Positions 9,601 to 17,723 are shown, counted from the stretch's first letter. The stretch is 43,678 nucleotides of DNA from an uncultured Parabacteroides sp. (GCA_944326775.1 CALVFH010000007.1:1-43678), one strand, 5' to 3'. Made by a program: numbers and translations. Notes: a model not told the origin generated them from the letters alone.

Positions 9601-9846
9601 GTCTGTAATTGTACCTGTCGTTGTACCTTTCACCAGAATGTTAGCTCCGATAACCGGAATACCAGCGGCATCAACGACCGTACCTGTGACGGTTTTTGTC
9701 TGTTGCGTTTCTTGAATAGACAAGTTGTCATTTCCATTTGTCTCAACTCCAGTAGCGTTTACCGGAACTGCAAAAGCAGTGAAGGCTGTCGCCAATAGGA
9801 GAGACGAAATTTTCATGGAATTTCGAAAATTCGGTTCTTTTTTCAT
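6697..9846 (-). CDS. SusC/RagA-family TonB-dependent outer-membrane transporter (left copy)
   Basis: The protein has 1049 residues: a signal peptide to about residue 31, a carboxypeptidase-regulatory-like beta domain (about 52-125), a TonB-box/plug start LDEVVVVGYGT (128-138), then plug and a 22-strand barrel ending in aromatic Phe. It actively imports oligosaccharides with its SusD partner. Codons 1-51 and the last 38 bp of the leader are base-identical, in inverted orientation, to those of the susC at 10437. Identity then falls sharply with many synonymous changes, which points to recent exchange or maintained homology. No sigma/anti-sigma pair, hybrid two-component system or SusR gene lies nearby. 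The first ATG is kept; ATG codon 11 would also leave a signal peptide. Confidence 0.95.
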   Translation of the reverse strand: MKKEPNFRNSMKISSLLLATAFTAFAVPVNATGVETNGNDNLSIQETQQTKTVTGTVVDAAGIPVIGANILVKGTTTGTITDIDGNFTLEVSPTDVLEISYIGYLTQEITVGNQSQFNVTLAEDTQALDEVVVVGYGTMRKSDVTGSISTAKGSDLLKAQNFSALDNLRGKAAGVNIFSNSSQPGAYGSRVVIRGQATINASSDPLYVVDGVVMENFYLMNPNDIESMEVLKDASATAIYGARGANGVIMVTTKRGNKEEGIRVSYDGSVSVAHRSRMMDAMTAQEWCDAFMTGLENENKWGGYNWNLDRSYWFSDSRFFDSEGNPLYDTNWQDEAMRVAISHNHQLSIQQGGKKSSMGAFLNFTDQQGILRNTYSKRLNAKIAYDADPLKWLSTSVNLSVNHTWGNSTTEAGGSQDARRTMIEMLPWLPVTYDGVYTTSNTPNVPMDFEAMSNPVHILETQKNKNFNTKIFGNAALTFHIIDGLDLKTQFGIDATLHNNQSYTPSDLVNLGYDQQGVASRYNSSTLYWQEETYLTYNKTWNDHRLNAMAGLSWQARTYDYSYMYTKTFSDDFYQDFNMGAGTVPDPPTTLWERWAMNSYFLRFAYTYKDRYSATVTARVDGSSKFGDNNKYAFFPSAGLAWNITQEDFMKDVEAISNLKLHTSYGMTGNSEIGVYQSLSRVSDGTLLLNGTRAPYAYLSTMANPDLKWEKTGQFDIGFDLGLFNNRVALEASYYNKKTTDLLLDAPVPYSTGFTSIYRNIGSIRNQGLDLMLTTRNIETKDFSWTTTINANFNKNKILHLGENDEDILMNEWVSGASILRVGESVGSFYGYRREGIYTVEDYENGDCAQNQIGRPKRSAEREIIGKGVPDWTGSMINTLRWKNWDFTLDLQFVAGVQTLQQYYHSTMDRFGMTNGLSYILSDAYDGTGDGGMQPAIWLFNGGHAGQDTMTDSYWVANGSYLRANLIQLGYTFDSDQLKKTPFSSLRIYFNVNNAFCITAKDFHGYDPESTSQIDSNNGQTSAAQFGQNMTFFSYPRARTFTLGVNVAF

Positions 9847-9884
9847 GTTCTCACTATTTTATGTTGATACTAAGAATTTATGTC
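9693..9884. repeat. Left arm of a 192-bp perfect inverted repeat
   Basis: It is identical in reverse complement to 10399-10590, compared base by base. It spans 38 bp of leader and the first 51 codons of the left susC. The first mismatch inside the genes is at 9692 (an ACC/ATC codon), and the outer identity ends at 9884. The 514-bp spacer holds both divergent promoters. Confidence 0.92.
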
Positions 9885-9980
9885 TTACTTTTTCCCTGCC
9901 TCGAATATTAGATTCCTGGCGGTTCAGCATTGTGTTTCCTGTTCCTCGCTTGTGTAAGCAGATTTAGGACCGAAAAAGCG

Positions 9981-10002
9981 TAGTTTTCGCAAGACTAAGT
10001 CT
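9981..10002 (-). promoter_or_regulatory. 22-bp conserved element, leftward susC promoter
   Basis: On the minus strand it starts AGACTTAGTCT, continues TGCGAAAACTA, and is identical to 10272-10293. It lies 134 bp before the left susC ATG. Flanking bases differ from the right copy, so the block itself appears conserved, probably as a regulator site or leader element. Confidence 0.6.
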
Positions 10003-10020
10003 GTTTTATATAATGTGAAA

Positions 10021-10028
10021 GGGGGGGG
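10021..10028. repeat. G8 homopolymer in the leftward susC promoter
   Basis: Eight consecutive G (C8 on the transcribed leftward strand) lie about 19 bp upstream of the 22-bp element, where the -7/-33 spacer would be. The tract is absent from the right copy. Such tracts can change length by slippage. Confidence 0.5.
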
Positions 10029-10253
10029 TGCTTGGGAGAGAAAAAATTGGAAAAACAGATTAGGCAAAAATATTTCAATCTTCCTTCATTTTAACACTTC
10101 AACGCACTTTGTGTTCTTTATTTTAGTTGTAGATTATTAAGTTTGGAGGTTTTGATATCTAAAAATCAACATTATGGTGAAGAAAAAATAAAAAACCACG
10201 GGAAATGCGGTAAAAATTTTTTTCAAAAAAAGAAGGAGTAATGAAATTTTGGT

Positions 10254-10261
10254 TACATTTG
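10254..10261 (+). promoter_or_regulatory. -7 element of the rightward susC
   Basis: TACATTTG matches TAnnTTTG. The start would be near 10268, giving a leader of about 170 nt. No -33 TTG is visible about 19 bp upstream, which suggests dependence on an activator. Confidence 0.55.
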
Positions 10262-10265
10262 CAAC

Positions 10266-10305
10266 GGAAAAAGACTTAGTCTTGCGAAAACTATGTCTTT
10301 TTTCC
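10266..10305 (+). promoter_or_regulatory. Leader hairpin containing the 22-bp conserved element
   Basis: GGAAAAAGAC (10266-10275) pairs with GTCTTTTTTCC (10295-10305) with one bulged T, extended inward by TAG/CTA. The conserved 22-bp block (10272-10293) occupies the inner part. It begins at or next to the predicted transcription start. In the left copy the outer stem is weak while the block is unchanged, so a protein-binding site explains the conservation better than RNA folding alone. Confidence 0.5.
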
Positions 10306-10398
10306 AACTGTCGGAGATAGACAGCGAGACAAACAAGAAACACATAAAGCTGATCTGACATCTAATACAAGATGAGAAGTAATAGCTTTTAATAAAAG

Positions 10399-10590
10399 GA
10401 CATAAATTCTTAGTATCAACATAAAATAGTGAGAACATGAAAAAAGAACCGAATTTTCGAAATTCCATGAAAATTTCGTCTCTCCTATTGGCGACAGCCT
10501 TCACTGCTTTTGCAGTTCCGGTAAACGCTACTGGAGTTGAGACAAATGGAAATGACAACTTGTCTATTCAAGAAACGCAACAGACAAAAA
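10399..10590. repeat. Right arm of a 192-bp perfect inverted repeat
   Basis: Perfect reverse complement of 9693-9884. It includes the end of the leader from GACATAAATTC and codons 1-51 of the right susC. The next base (T at 10591) is the first difference. Confidence 0.92.
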
Positions 10591-13500
10591 TCGTCACAGG
10601 TACAATCGTGGATGCAGCCGGCATTCCGGTGATTGGTGCCAATGTCTTGGTAAAAGGTACAACAACAGGTACAATTACAGATATTGACGGTAATTTCTCT
10701 CTGGAAGTTTCTCCTAAAGATGTTTTGGAAATCTCTTACATTGGTTATGTAACACAAGAGATTACCGTTGGAAATCAGACAAAAATCAATCTGACATTAG
10801 CGGAAGACACTCAGGCTTTGGATGAAGTCGTAGTCGTTGGTTACGGTACGATGCGTAAGTCAGACGTTACAGGTTCTATCGCTACCGCTAAAGGTGACGA
10901 ATTGACAAAGCAACAGAGCTTTAGTGCATTGGACAACTTGCGTGGTAAAGTTTCCGGTGTGAACATCTTCTCTAACTCCAGCCAGCCGGGTGCTTATTCA
11001 AACCGTGTAATCATCCGTGGTATTGCAACCATCAACTCTTCTTCTAACCCGTTGTATGTAGTCGATGGTGTGGTAATGGAAAACTTCGACTTGGTAAACC
11101 CGAATGATATCGAGTCTATGGAAGTATTGAAGGATGCTTCTGCAGCCGCTATCTACGGTGCCCGTGGTGCAAACGGTGTCATCATGGTAACAACCAAACG
11201 TGGTAAGAAAGATGGTGAAGGTATAACTGTCAGCTATCAGGGTTCTGTTTCTTTGAGCACAATGGCTCGCAAGATGGATACGATGAACTCTGAAGAATGG
11301 CAAACCGCCTTTATGACCGGTTTGGCAAATGAAAACAAATGGTTAGGAACAAACTGGTCGTTGAATCGTGCAGACTGGTTTACTGATCCTACTTATTTCG
11401 ATGCCAACGGTAATGCTTTGTATGATACCGATTGGCAGGACGAAGCTACTCGCAACGCCGTTTCACACAACCACCAGATCAACATCCAGCAGGCCGGCAA
11501 GAACTCTTCGATGGGTGCGTTCTTGAACTTTACCGACCAGCAGGGTATCGTATTAAATACGTATAACAAACGTATCAATGCGAAGGTGGCTTATGATGCC
11601 GATCCGACGAAATGGTTATCTACTTCTGTAAACGTTTTGGTAAACCACACTTGGGGCCGTTACACTCCTGAAGACGGTGGTGGACAGGAAGCTCGTCGTA
11701 CGATGATCGAAATGTTGCCTTGGTTGCCAGTGTACGAGCCGGGTACAACGAATTTCACGACATCTACTTCTCCGACATTGAGTGGTTTCAACTTGGAAGG
11801 TATGTCTAACCCGGTATTCATCTTGAACGAACAGAAGCGTATGCGTTACAACACGCAGATCTTCGGTAACGCCGCCTTCACATTCCACTTGCTCGAAGGT
11901 TTGGATTTGAAGACCCAGTTCGGTATGGACTTCCACAATATCGACTATCGTGGTTATTCTTCTATCGGTTTGAACAACATCTCAATGCCTAATGGTTGGG
12001 CTGAGTTCCAGAACTGGCAGACAATGTATTGGCAGGAAGAAACTTACTTGACCTATAACAAGACATTGGAAGACCACCGTATCAACGCAATGGCCGGTCT
12101 CTCTTGGCAGGAAAGAACTTATCGTACTAATAAATCTCGTACGGAAGGTTTCTCTGATGACTTCTTCGAAGACAACTATATGCAGGCTGGTACAACGCCG
12201 AGTTCTCCGGAATCTTCTTGGAACCGCTGGGCGATGAACTCTTACTTCTTGCGTTTGGCTTATACTTATAAGGATCGTTACTCTGCAACCGTTACAGGCC
12301 GTGTCGATGGTTCTTCTAAGTTCGGTGATAACAACAAGTATGCATTCTTCCCATCTGCAGGTTTGGCATGGAATATGTCTCAGGAAGATTGGTTGAAGGA
12401 CAACAAATACATCAGCACATTGAAGCTCCACACCAGCTACGGTTTGACTGGTAACTCGGAAATCGACCCGTATGAATCTTTGGGTAGAATTTCATCTGGT
12501 ACGTTGCTGTTGAATGGTAACCGTGCTCCTTATACTTACTTATCAACAATGCCGAATCCGGATTTGAAGTGGGAAAAGACAGGTCAGTTCGACGTGGGTA
12601 TCAACTTAGGTTTGTTCCAGAACCGTTTGAACTTCGACGTTTCTTACTATAACAAGAAGACTACCGACTTGTTGCTCGACTGCCCGGTTCCTCACTCTAC
12701 TGGTTTCAGCACTATCTTCAAGAACATCGGTTCTGTTCGTAACCAAGGTGTAGATATCATGGTAAATGGTACGCCTGTACAAGGTGAATTCACTTGGAAT
12801 TCTACGTTGAACTTGAACTACAACAAGAACAAGATTTTGAAATTAGGTGAAACTGACGCTGATATCTATCTGTACGACTGGGTAGGTGGTGGTTCTATCC
12901 TCCGCGTAGGTGAAAGTATGGGTAGCTTCTACGGTTTGGTTCGTAACGGTATCTGGACTGAAGAAGATTATGAAGCAGGCAAGTGCGAAAAGAACCAGAT
13001 CGGTCGTCCGAACCGTTCTGAATCTCGCGAAATCATCGGTAAAGGTTTGCCTGACTGGACTGGTAGCTGGATCAACAACTTCTCTTATAAAGGATTTGAT
13101 TTGACAGTGGACTTCCAGTTTGTATGGGGCGTAGAAACTTTGCAGCGTTTCATGCACTCTACATACGACCGCTTCGGTATGACTAACGGTTTGAGCAACA
13201 TCTTGTATGATGCTTATAACGGTACGAATCCGGGCACAATGGAACAGGCCATCTTCTTGGCTTACGACTCACCTCACGGTGGTGGTGATACGACAACCGA
13301 CTCTCAGTGGGTTTGCAACGGTTCTTACCTCCGCTTGAATATGCTTCAGTTGGGTTATACTTTCGATTCAAGTGTAATCGAAAAGATTGGTTTGAAAGGT
13401 TTGCGCCTCTATGTAAGTGGTAACAACTTGTTCCAGATTGTTGCAAAAGACTTCTTGGGTTACGATCCGGAAAGTTCATCTGAATCTAGCTCTTCAAGTG

Positions 13501-13595
13501 GTACAACTTCAAGTGCACAGTTCGGTCAGAACATGACCTTCTTCTCTTACCCGAGAGCAAGAACATTTACATTCGGTGTTAATGTAACATTCTAA
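10437..13595 (+). CDS. SusC/RagA-family TonB-dependent outer-membrane transporter (right copy)
   Basis: The protein has 1052 residues in the same order as the left copy: signal peptide, carboxypeptidase-regulatory-like domain (about 52-125), plug start LDEVVVVGYGT, and a barrel ending VNVTF. It imports oligosaccharides with the SusD encoded 30 bp downstream. The signal peptide and N-terminal extension (residues 1-51) are identical to the left copy at the DNA level. The remainder is strongly similar in protein but differs at many third positions and in extracellular-loop segments, such as the region around residues 430-460 and the C-terminal serine-rich stretch (about 1017-1030). The sharp identity boundary suggests gene conversion or recombination limited to the 5' end. 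The ligand is unknown. Confidence 0.95.
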   Translation: MKKEPNFRNSMKISSLLLATAFTAFAVPVNATGVETNGNDNLSIQETQQTKIVTGTIVDAAGIPVIGANVLVKGTTTGTITDIDGNFSLEVSPKDVLEISYIGYVTQEITVGNQTKINLTLAEDTQALDEVVVVGYGTMRKSDVTGSIATAKGDELTKQQSFSALDNLRGKVSGVNIFSNSSQPGAYSNRVIIRGIATINSSSNPLYVVDGVVMENFDLVNPNDIESMEVLKDASAAAIYGARGANGVIMVTTKRGKKDGEGITVSYQGSVSLSTMARKMDTMNSEEWQTAFMTGLANENKWLGTNWSLNRADWFTDPTYFDANGNALYDTDWQDEATRNAVSHNHQINIQQAGKNSSMGAFLNFTDQQGIVLNTYNKRINAKVAYDADPTKWLSTSVNVLVNHTWGRYTPEDGGGQEARRTMIEMLPWLPVYEPGTTNFTTSTSPTLSGFNLEGMSNPVFILNEQKRMRYNTQIFGNAAFTFHLLEGLDLKTQFGMDFHNIDYRGYSSIGLNNISMPNGWAEFQNWQTMYWQEETYLTYNKTLEDHRINAMAGLSWQERTYRTNKSRTEGFSDDFFEDNYMQAGTTPSSPESSWNRWAMNSYFLRLAYTYKDRYSATVTGRVDGSSKFGDNNKYAFFPSAGLAWNMSQEDWLKDNKYISTLKLHTSYGLTGNSEIDPYESLGRISSGTLLLNGNRAPYTYLSTMPNPDLKWEKTGQFDVGINLGLFQNRLNFDVSYYNKKTTDLLLDCPVPHSTGFSTIFKNIGSVRNQGVDIMVNGTPVQGEFTWNSTLNLNYNKNKILKLGETDADIYLYDWVGGGSILRVGESMGSFYGLVRNGIWTEEDYEAGKCEKNQIGRPNRSESREIIGKGLPDWTGSWINNFSYKGFDLTVDFQFVWGVETLQRFMHSTYDRFGMTNGLSNILYDAYNGTNPGTMEQAIFLAYDSPHGGGDTTTDSQWVCNGSYLRLNMLQLGYTFDSSVIEKIGLKGLRLYVSGNNLFQIVAKDFLGYDPESSSESSSSSGTTSSAQFGQNMTFFSYPRARTFTFGVNVTF

Positions 13596-13625
13596 TTTAA
13601 TCTCATTTAAAAAGACAATTGAAAG

Positions 13626-15203
13626 ATGAAAAAGATACTAACAATCGCAGTTGCTTGTGCCGGATTAATGAGCTTTACGGCTTGCAATAGTTTCTTGGAT
13701 GAAGAGCCGCGTTCTGAATTGACCGACGTGGCTTACTACCAGACACAAGCTCAGATGGAATCAAATGTAAACTATCTGTACCGTACAGGTGCTATCAATA
13801 GTTTCGTGGATTTTGGTAGTGCCTATACAGGTCCGTTCATGTCTATTCAGGAAGAATTGACTGGTTATTTCTCTAACTCGTATGAAGGACAAGAAATTGT
13901 CTGCAAATATACCAGAGAATTGAGCCGTCAGGAAAACACTATGCAGTTGGCTTCCAAGATGGATGGTGTTTGGGATAATTGTTATCGTGGTATCAATGTG
14001 GCAAATGGTGTCATCGCTCACATTGGTTCTGTCCCCATGGACGAAGCGACAGCCAACACGTTAACGGCTGAAGCTAAGTTCTTCCGTGCATTCGATTATT
14101 TCTTGTTGGTAAAGACATTCGGCGCTGTTCCGTTCTATACAGAACCGTATGAACTTGCTGAAAACATGGAATTGCCGCGTACAGAAGCTGCTACTATCTA
14201 TGCACAAATCGAAGCCGATTTGAAAGACGCAATGAATGTTTTGCCGGATGCTACATTTGCTGCTAACGCACATCGCATCACTAAACACGTCGCTGCCATG
14301 ACTTTGACTGATGTTTATATGTATCAGCATAAATATGCAGAAGCTGCCGAAGTAGTACGTACTGTCGTTAATTCTGGCCATAGCTTGACACAGAATGGCG
14401 ACTTGGCAATGAACAGTGCTTACAACCAATTGCGTTCACAGGATGACTTGAACGAAGTTATCTATGCTTACGAACACAACAACGAAGTAAGCCCGAGTAA
14501 CTGGTTGCCGACTTACGCATTCGATGGCGATGCTTCTTCTAATGGTTTGTTCGGTACATACGCTATCAGCCAGCGTGTACATGGCCCGTTGACTCGTTAT
14601 TTGAATGTTTACACTGAAAACGACTTGCGCGTTCAGCCGAACCAGTTCTTCCACTGGACATATACGAACCCGAATACGGGTAAGGTTTGGAACTCAGTGG
14701 GTGGCAATGCTTGCTGCTGGTACTACTACGACGAAGAAGCTATCTTGAATACAGGTCGTGGTACGAAAGACTGGAACATCTACCGTTATGCAGAAGCTCT
14801 CTTGGACGCTGCTGAATGTATCGCCCAGTCTCAAGGTGTAACCGCAGAAGCTGCCGGTTATCTGGCTCAAATCAAGTCTCGTGCTAACTTGGGTACAGTT
14901 GCCGAACTGACTGCGCAGTTGCAGGGTATGGGCAAGGACGCTTTCATCCAGGAATGCTGGAACGAGCGTCTGCGTGAAATGCCTCTGGAATTCAAGATGT
15001 GGGATCTCTGCGTTCGCGTAGGCAAGTTCCCGAACATCTCTGAAACGACGAAGGGTCAAGTTACATGGGTTGATTTGGTAGGTGCAACAAACGCATCAGG
15101 CTTCCAAATCAAGGAAAGCGACTTGCTCTGGCCGTTGTCAGTAAACGAAATCCAGCGTAACCCGAATTTGGCTCCGAACAATCCGGGATATAGCGATCAA
15201 TAA
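13626..15203 (+). CDS. SusD/RagB-family surface glycan-binding lipoprotein (right copy)
   Basis: The protein has 525 residues with lipobox MSFTAC (Cys20), followed by NSFLDEEPRSE as in the left copy. The body has SusD-type helices and an RFYAEALLDAAE-like segment (RYAEALLDAAECIAQ), and it ends with the conserved LLWPLSVNEIQRNPNL. It pairs with the SusC 30 bp upstream and ends at a strong terminator at 15249-15278. The middle of the protein, which in SusD proteins contributes to ligand binding, differs most from the left paralogue. The two pairs therefore probably bind related but non-identical glycans. No glycoside hydrolase is attached to either pair, which is unusual for a complete polysaccharide-utilisation locus. 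Confidence 0.93.
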   Translation: MKKILTIAVACAGLMSFTACNSFLDEEPRSELTDVAYYQTQAQMESNVNYLYRTGAINSFVDFGSAYTGPFMSIQEELTGYFSNSYEGQEIVCKYTRELSRQENTMQLASKMDGVWDNCYRGINVANGVIAHIGSVPMDEATANTLTAEAKFFRAFDYFLLVKTFGAVPFYTEPYELAENMELPRTEAATIYAQIEADLKDAMNVLPDATFAANAHRITKHVAAMTLTDVYMYQHKYAEAAEVVRTVVNSGHSLTQNGDLAMNSAYNQLRSQDDLNEVIYAYEHNNEVSPSNWLPTYAFDGDASSNGLFGTYAISQRVHGPLTRYLNVYTENDLRVQPNQFFHWTYTNPNTGKVWNSVGGNACCWYYYDEEAILNTGRGTKDWNIYRYAEALLDAAECIAQSQGVTAEAAGYLAQIKSRANLGTVAELTAQLQGMGKDAFIQECWNERLREMPLEFKMWDLCVRVGKFPNISETTKGQVTWVDLVGATNASGFQIKESDLLWPLSVNEIQRNPNLAPNNPGYSDQ

Positions 15204-15248
15204 TTTCTTATTCCAGTAAATAATAGGGTGTGTTCTCTATTTATAATG

Positions 15249-15278
15249 AGAGGGTGTGTATTGACACACCCTCTTTTT
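15249..15278 (+). terminator. Intrinsic terminator of the rightward susC-susD operon
   Basis: An 11-bp perfect stem (AGAGGGTGTGT at 15249-15259, ACACACCCTCT at 15264-15274) with an ATTG loop is followed by T5. Confidence 0.92.
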
Positions 15279-15338
15279 ATGTTCAATCGTAGTCCTCTTT
15301 TTTATCGCCTACTTACGTCGAAATTGGGAAATAGACGT

Positions 15339-15346
15339 TACCTTTG
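15339..15346 (+). promoter_or_regulatory. -7 element of truA
   Basis: TACCTTTG matches TAnnTTTG and lies 26 bp before the truA ATG. A TTG at 15324 is closer than the usual -33 spacing. Confidence 0.6.
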
Positions 15347-15372
15347 CAGCCGGATTACTTTCTCCTTTTGAT

Positions 15373-16143
15373 ATGTATCGTTATTTTATTTACCTCAGTT
15401 ATAACGGAAAGAATTATTGCGGATGGCAGGTACAACCGAACGGGACAAGCGTGCAGGAATGTCTGGAAAAGGCGTTATCGACGTTGCTGCGCCGCGAAAC
15501 GCCTGTAGTTGGTGCGGGAAGGACTGATGCGGGTGTCCATGCGCGGCTGATGGTGGCACATTTCGATTCTCCGGAGCAGATTGACGATTTGGAGCAGCTG
15601 GTTTTCAAGCTGAACCGAATTTTACCGAAAGATATTGCAATAAACCGCATTGTAGCCGTCGTTCCGGAAGCCCATGCACGTTTCGACGCAGTTTCGCGCA
15701 CGTACAAATATTATATCTCCACACAGAAAGACCCGTTCAACTTCGATTTTGCCTACCAGAGCCCGGGGTTGCTGGATTTCGACGCGATGAACCGGGCTTG
15801 CCACGTGCTGTTTGAATATACCGACTTCACCAGCTTCAGCAAACTGCATACTGACGCAAAAACCAACCTTTGCCTCATCAAGGAAGCCGGCTGGGAGCTG
15901 GAAAACGGGCTGTGGGTCTTCACCATCTCGGCAAATCGCTTTTTGCGCAACATGGTGAGGGCAATCGTCGGAACGATGCTCGAAATCGGGCGCGGGAAAC
16001 TCACGCCGGACGGTCTGAGAAAAGTAATCGAGGCGAAAGACCGCGGCCGCGCCGGTATGTCGGTTCCCGGACACGCGCTGTTCCTCGTTGATGTGACTTA
16101 TCCTGAACATTTATTCTTGCACAAGACAGATTTATGTGGTTAA
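15373..16143 (+). CDS. truA: tRNA pseudouridine(38-40) synthase TruA
   Basis: The protein has 256 residues, the usual TruA length. It converts uridines 38-40 of the tRNA anticodon arm to pseudouridine. The catalytic motif [11 protein letters not shown] (47-57) is complete, with nucleophile Asp52. Other TruA features are the N-terminal [10 protein letters not shown] and the [12 protein letters not shown] helix around residues 191-202. It has its own promoter after the susD terminator and is translationally coupled to the next gene, whose ATG overlaps its last 10 bases. Confidence 0.96.
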   Translation: MYRYFIYLSYNGKNYCGWQVQPNGTSVQECLEKALSTLLRRETPVVGAGRTDAGVHARLMVAHFDSPEQIDDLEQLVFKLNRILPKDIAINRIVAVVPEAHARFDAVSRTYKYYISTQKDPFNFDFAYQSPGLLDFDAMNRACHVLFEYTDFTSFSKLHTDAKTNLCLIKEAGWELENGLWVFTISANRFLRNMVRAIVGTMLEIGRGKLTPDGLRKVIEAKDRGRAGMSVPGHALFLVDVTYPEHLFLHKTDLCG

Positions 16144-17030
16144 TTCTGGCTTTCCTCTCGGCATTCCTCTTAGGATGCTATGAAGTAAACAAAAAAATGT
16201 CGCTGACCGGCAATGCCGTCATTCCGGTCTTGTTTTGCAACACGTTGATATGCAGTTTGATTTTCCTACCCTTCATTGCGTTGTCGTTTTGGACGGATTG
16301 GTTGGACGGAACACCGTTCTACGTGCCGCGGGTACCGTTTGAAACGCACGTAGCCGTATTTATCAAGGCGGTTATCGTCCTATCTTCGTGGATTTCCGGT
16401 TATTTCGCGCTAAAACATCTTCCGCTGACGCTCACCGGCCCCATCAAAGCCACGCAGCCGGTACTTACGCTCTTAGGAGCCCTTCTTATTTTCGGCGAAA
16501 GACTGAACCTCTACCAATGGATCGGTGTTGCGTTTGCGATAGCCTCTTTTTACCTGCTCTCTTTGTCCGGGAAGAAAGAAGGAATCAACTTCGCGCACAA
16601 CAAATGGATTGCGCTCACCGTGCTGTCGGTCTTGCTCGGGACGTGCAGCGGCCTGTACGACAAACATCTGATGCAGGGGCTCGACGTGATGACCGTGCAG
16701 GTGTGGTTCAACCTCTACCAGTGCGCGATGATGCTTTTCATCCTCGTTTTCCTGTGGTTTCCGAAGCGGAAACAGACTACGCCGTTCGTCTGGCGCTGGA
16801 ACATCATCTTCATTTCCGTTTTCATCTGCCTGGCAGACTGGATTTACTTCTACGCGCTGAGTTTTCCAGACTCGATGATTTCCATCATCTCGATGATCCG
16901 ACGCAGCAACGTGCTGGTGACATTCATCGCCGGAGCATTATTCTTCCACGAAAAAAACCTGAAGAGCAAAGCGGTGGATTTGCTTTTGGTGCTAATCGGA
17001 ATGATATTCTTGTATTTGGGAACAAAATGA
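16134..17030 (+). CDS. EamA/DMT-superfamily membrane transporter
   Basis: The protein has 298 residues and about ten hydrophobic segments in two repeated halves, the layout of drug/metabolite-superfamily (EamA) transporters. The [20 protein letters not shown] stretch near residues 103-122 is typical of the first EamA repeat, and the second half repeats it ([19 protein letters not shown]). It is an inner-membrane protein. The substrate is not predictable; family members export amino acids, metabolites or sugar nucleotides. Its start overlaps truA by 10 nt, which suggests co-transcription. Confidence 0.85.
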   Translation: MWLILAFLSAFLLGCYEVNKKMSLTGNAVIPVLFCNTLICSLIFLPFIALSFWTDWLDGTPFYVPRVPFETHVAVFIKAVIVLSSWISGYFALKHLPLTLTGPIKATQPVLTLLGALLIFGERLNLYQWIGVAFAIASFYLLSLSGKKEGINFAHNKWIALTVLSVLLGTCSGLYDKHLMQGLDVMTVQVWFNLYQCAMMLFILVFLWFPKRKQTTPFVWRWNIIFISVFICLADWIYFYALSFPDSMISIISMIRRSNVLVTFIAGALFFHEKNLKSKAVDLLLVLIGMIFLYLGTK

Positions 17031-17044
17031 CGCGCAAATTTAAG

Positions 17045-17052
17045 TATATTTG
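17045..17052 (+). promoter_or_regulatory. -7 element of the DUF3256-like gene
   Basis: TATATTTG matches TAnnTTTG, 23 bp before the ATG at 17076. This gives the gene its own start besides read-through from the transporter gene. Confidence 0.55.
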
Positions 17053-17075
17053 TCCCGCAGAAAATAGAAATAACA

Positions 17076-17720
17076 ATGAAACGAATCCTTTTCTCCGCGA
17101 TAATCAGCGCCTTCCTCAGTTCAGCAGCGGCGCAAGACATGAAGACTTTGTTTTGCCAGATGCCCGACCAGTATATCCCGCAGTTGCAGGAGGCTTGGCG
17201 TAAAGATTTGACCGATTTATACAAAGACGGGAAGGAAGCCCGGCTGAAGAACAACATGAACGGCTATTCCACGCTGGAAAAGCTGACCGACGACTACCTG
17301 TTGCTGCAATCGACTGAGCGTACGCGCATCGAAATGCGGCGTTTCCCACTGATAAACGGCACCTACGTGGTGTGCATGGTGACAACTTTCTCCGGTCCGG
17401 CACCGGACAGCCGCATTGCGTTCTTTTCCACGGAATGGAAACCCCTCGACGGGGCGGCAATCTTCACGCCTCCCACACGGGAAGACTTTTTCCGACAGGA
17501 TGCCGATACAACCGGTGTTGCCTGGCAGGAAACCCAGGCGGCACTGGACATGGACCTGATAGAATACCGCCTCAGCCCCGACACAGCGACGCTTACCGCC
17601 GAATATTCCACCCCGCAATACCTGAATGAAGAGATGCGAAAGACGGTTTCTCCTTTCCTGACAGGGAAAAGGGTGATTTATACGTGGAAACAGTCGCGCC
17701 TCGAACGCGAAAAGGAATAA
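17076..17720 (+). CDS. Exported DUF3256-like protein of unknown function
   Basis: The protein has 214 residues with a signal peptide (about 1-19, ending SSAAAQ), so it is exported to the periplasm. The mature part starts DMKTLFCQMPDQYIPQL and resembles the DUF3256 family, small secreted proteins of Bacteroidales with no known function. That assignment is from memory of the family and needs an HMM search. There is no lipobox and no obvious catalytic motif. It ends 3 bp before the stop of the convergent POT transporter gene. Confidence 0.7.
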   Translation: MKRILFSAIISAFLSSAAAQDMKTLFCQMPDQYIPQLQEAWRKDLTDLYKDGKEARLKNNMNGYSTLEKLTDDYLLLQSTERTRIEMRRFPLINGTYVVCMVTTFSGPAPDSRIAFFSTEWKPLDGAAIFTPPTREDFFRQDADTTGVAWQETQAALDMDLIEYRLSPDTATLTAEYSTPQYLNEEMRKTVSPFLTGKRVIYTWKQSRLEREKE

Positions 17721-17723
17721 CCG

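Larger units (their letters stand above)
9847..10436. promoter_or_regulatory. Divergent susC promoter region
   Basis: This 590-bp gene-free stretch separates two divergent susC genes. It contains the ends of both inverted-repeat arms, a 22-bp element in opposite orientations (9981-10002 and 10272-10293), a G8 tract (10021-10028) near the leftward promoter, and a -7 match for the rightward gene (10254-10261). Both leaders are long, about 130-170 nt, and still recognisably related between copies outside the identical parts. The centre (about 10060-10240) is AT-rich with no feature I recognise. Confidence 0.75.

Noticed and set aside
9725..9967. Small plus-strand frame antisense to susC, with an identical twin at 10253-10558 on the minus strand
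   Set aside because: The twin frames arise solely because both lie in the perfect inverted repeat; there is no independent start or conservation evidence.
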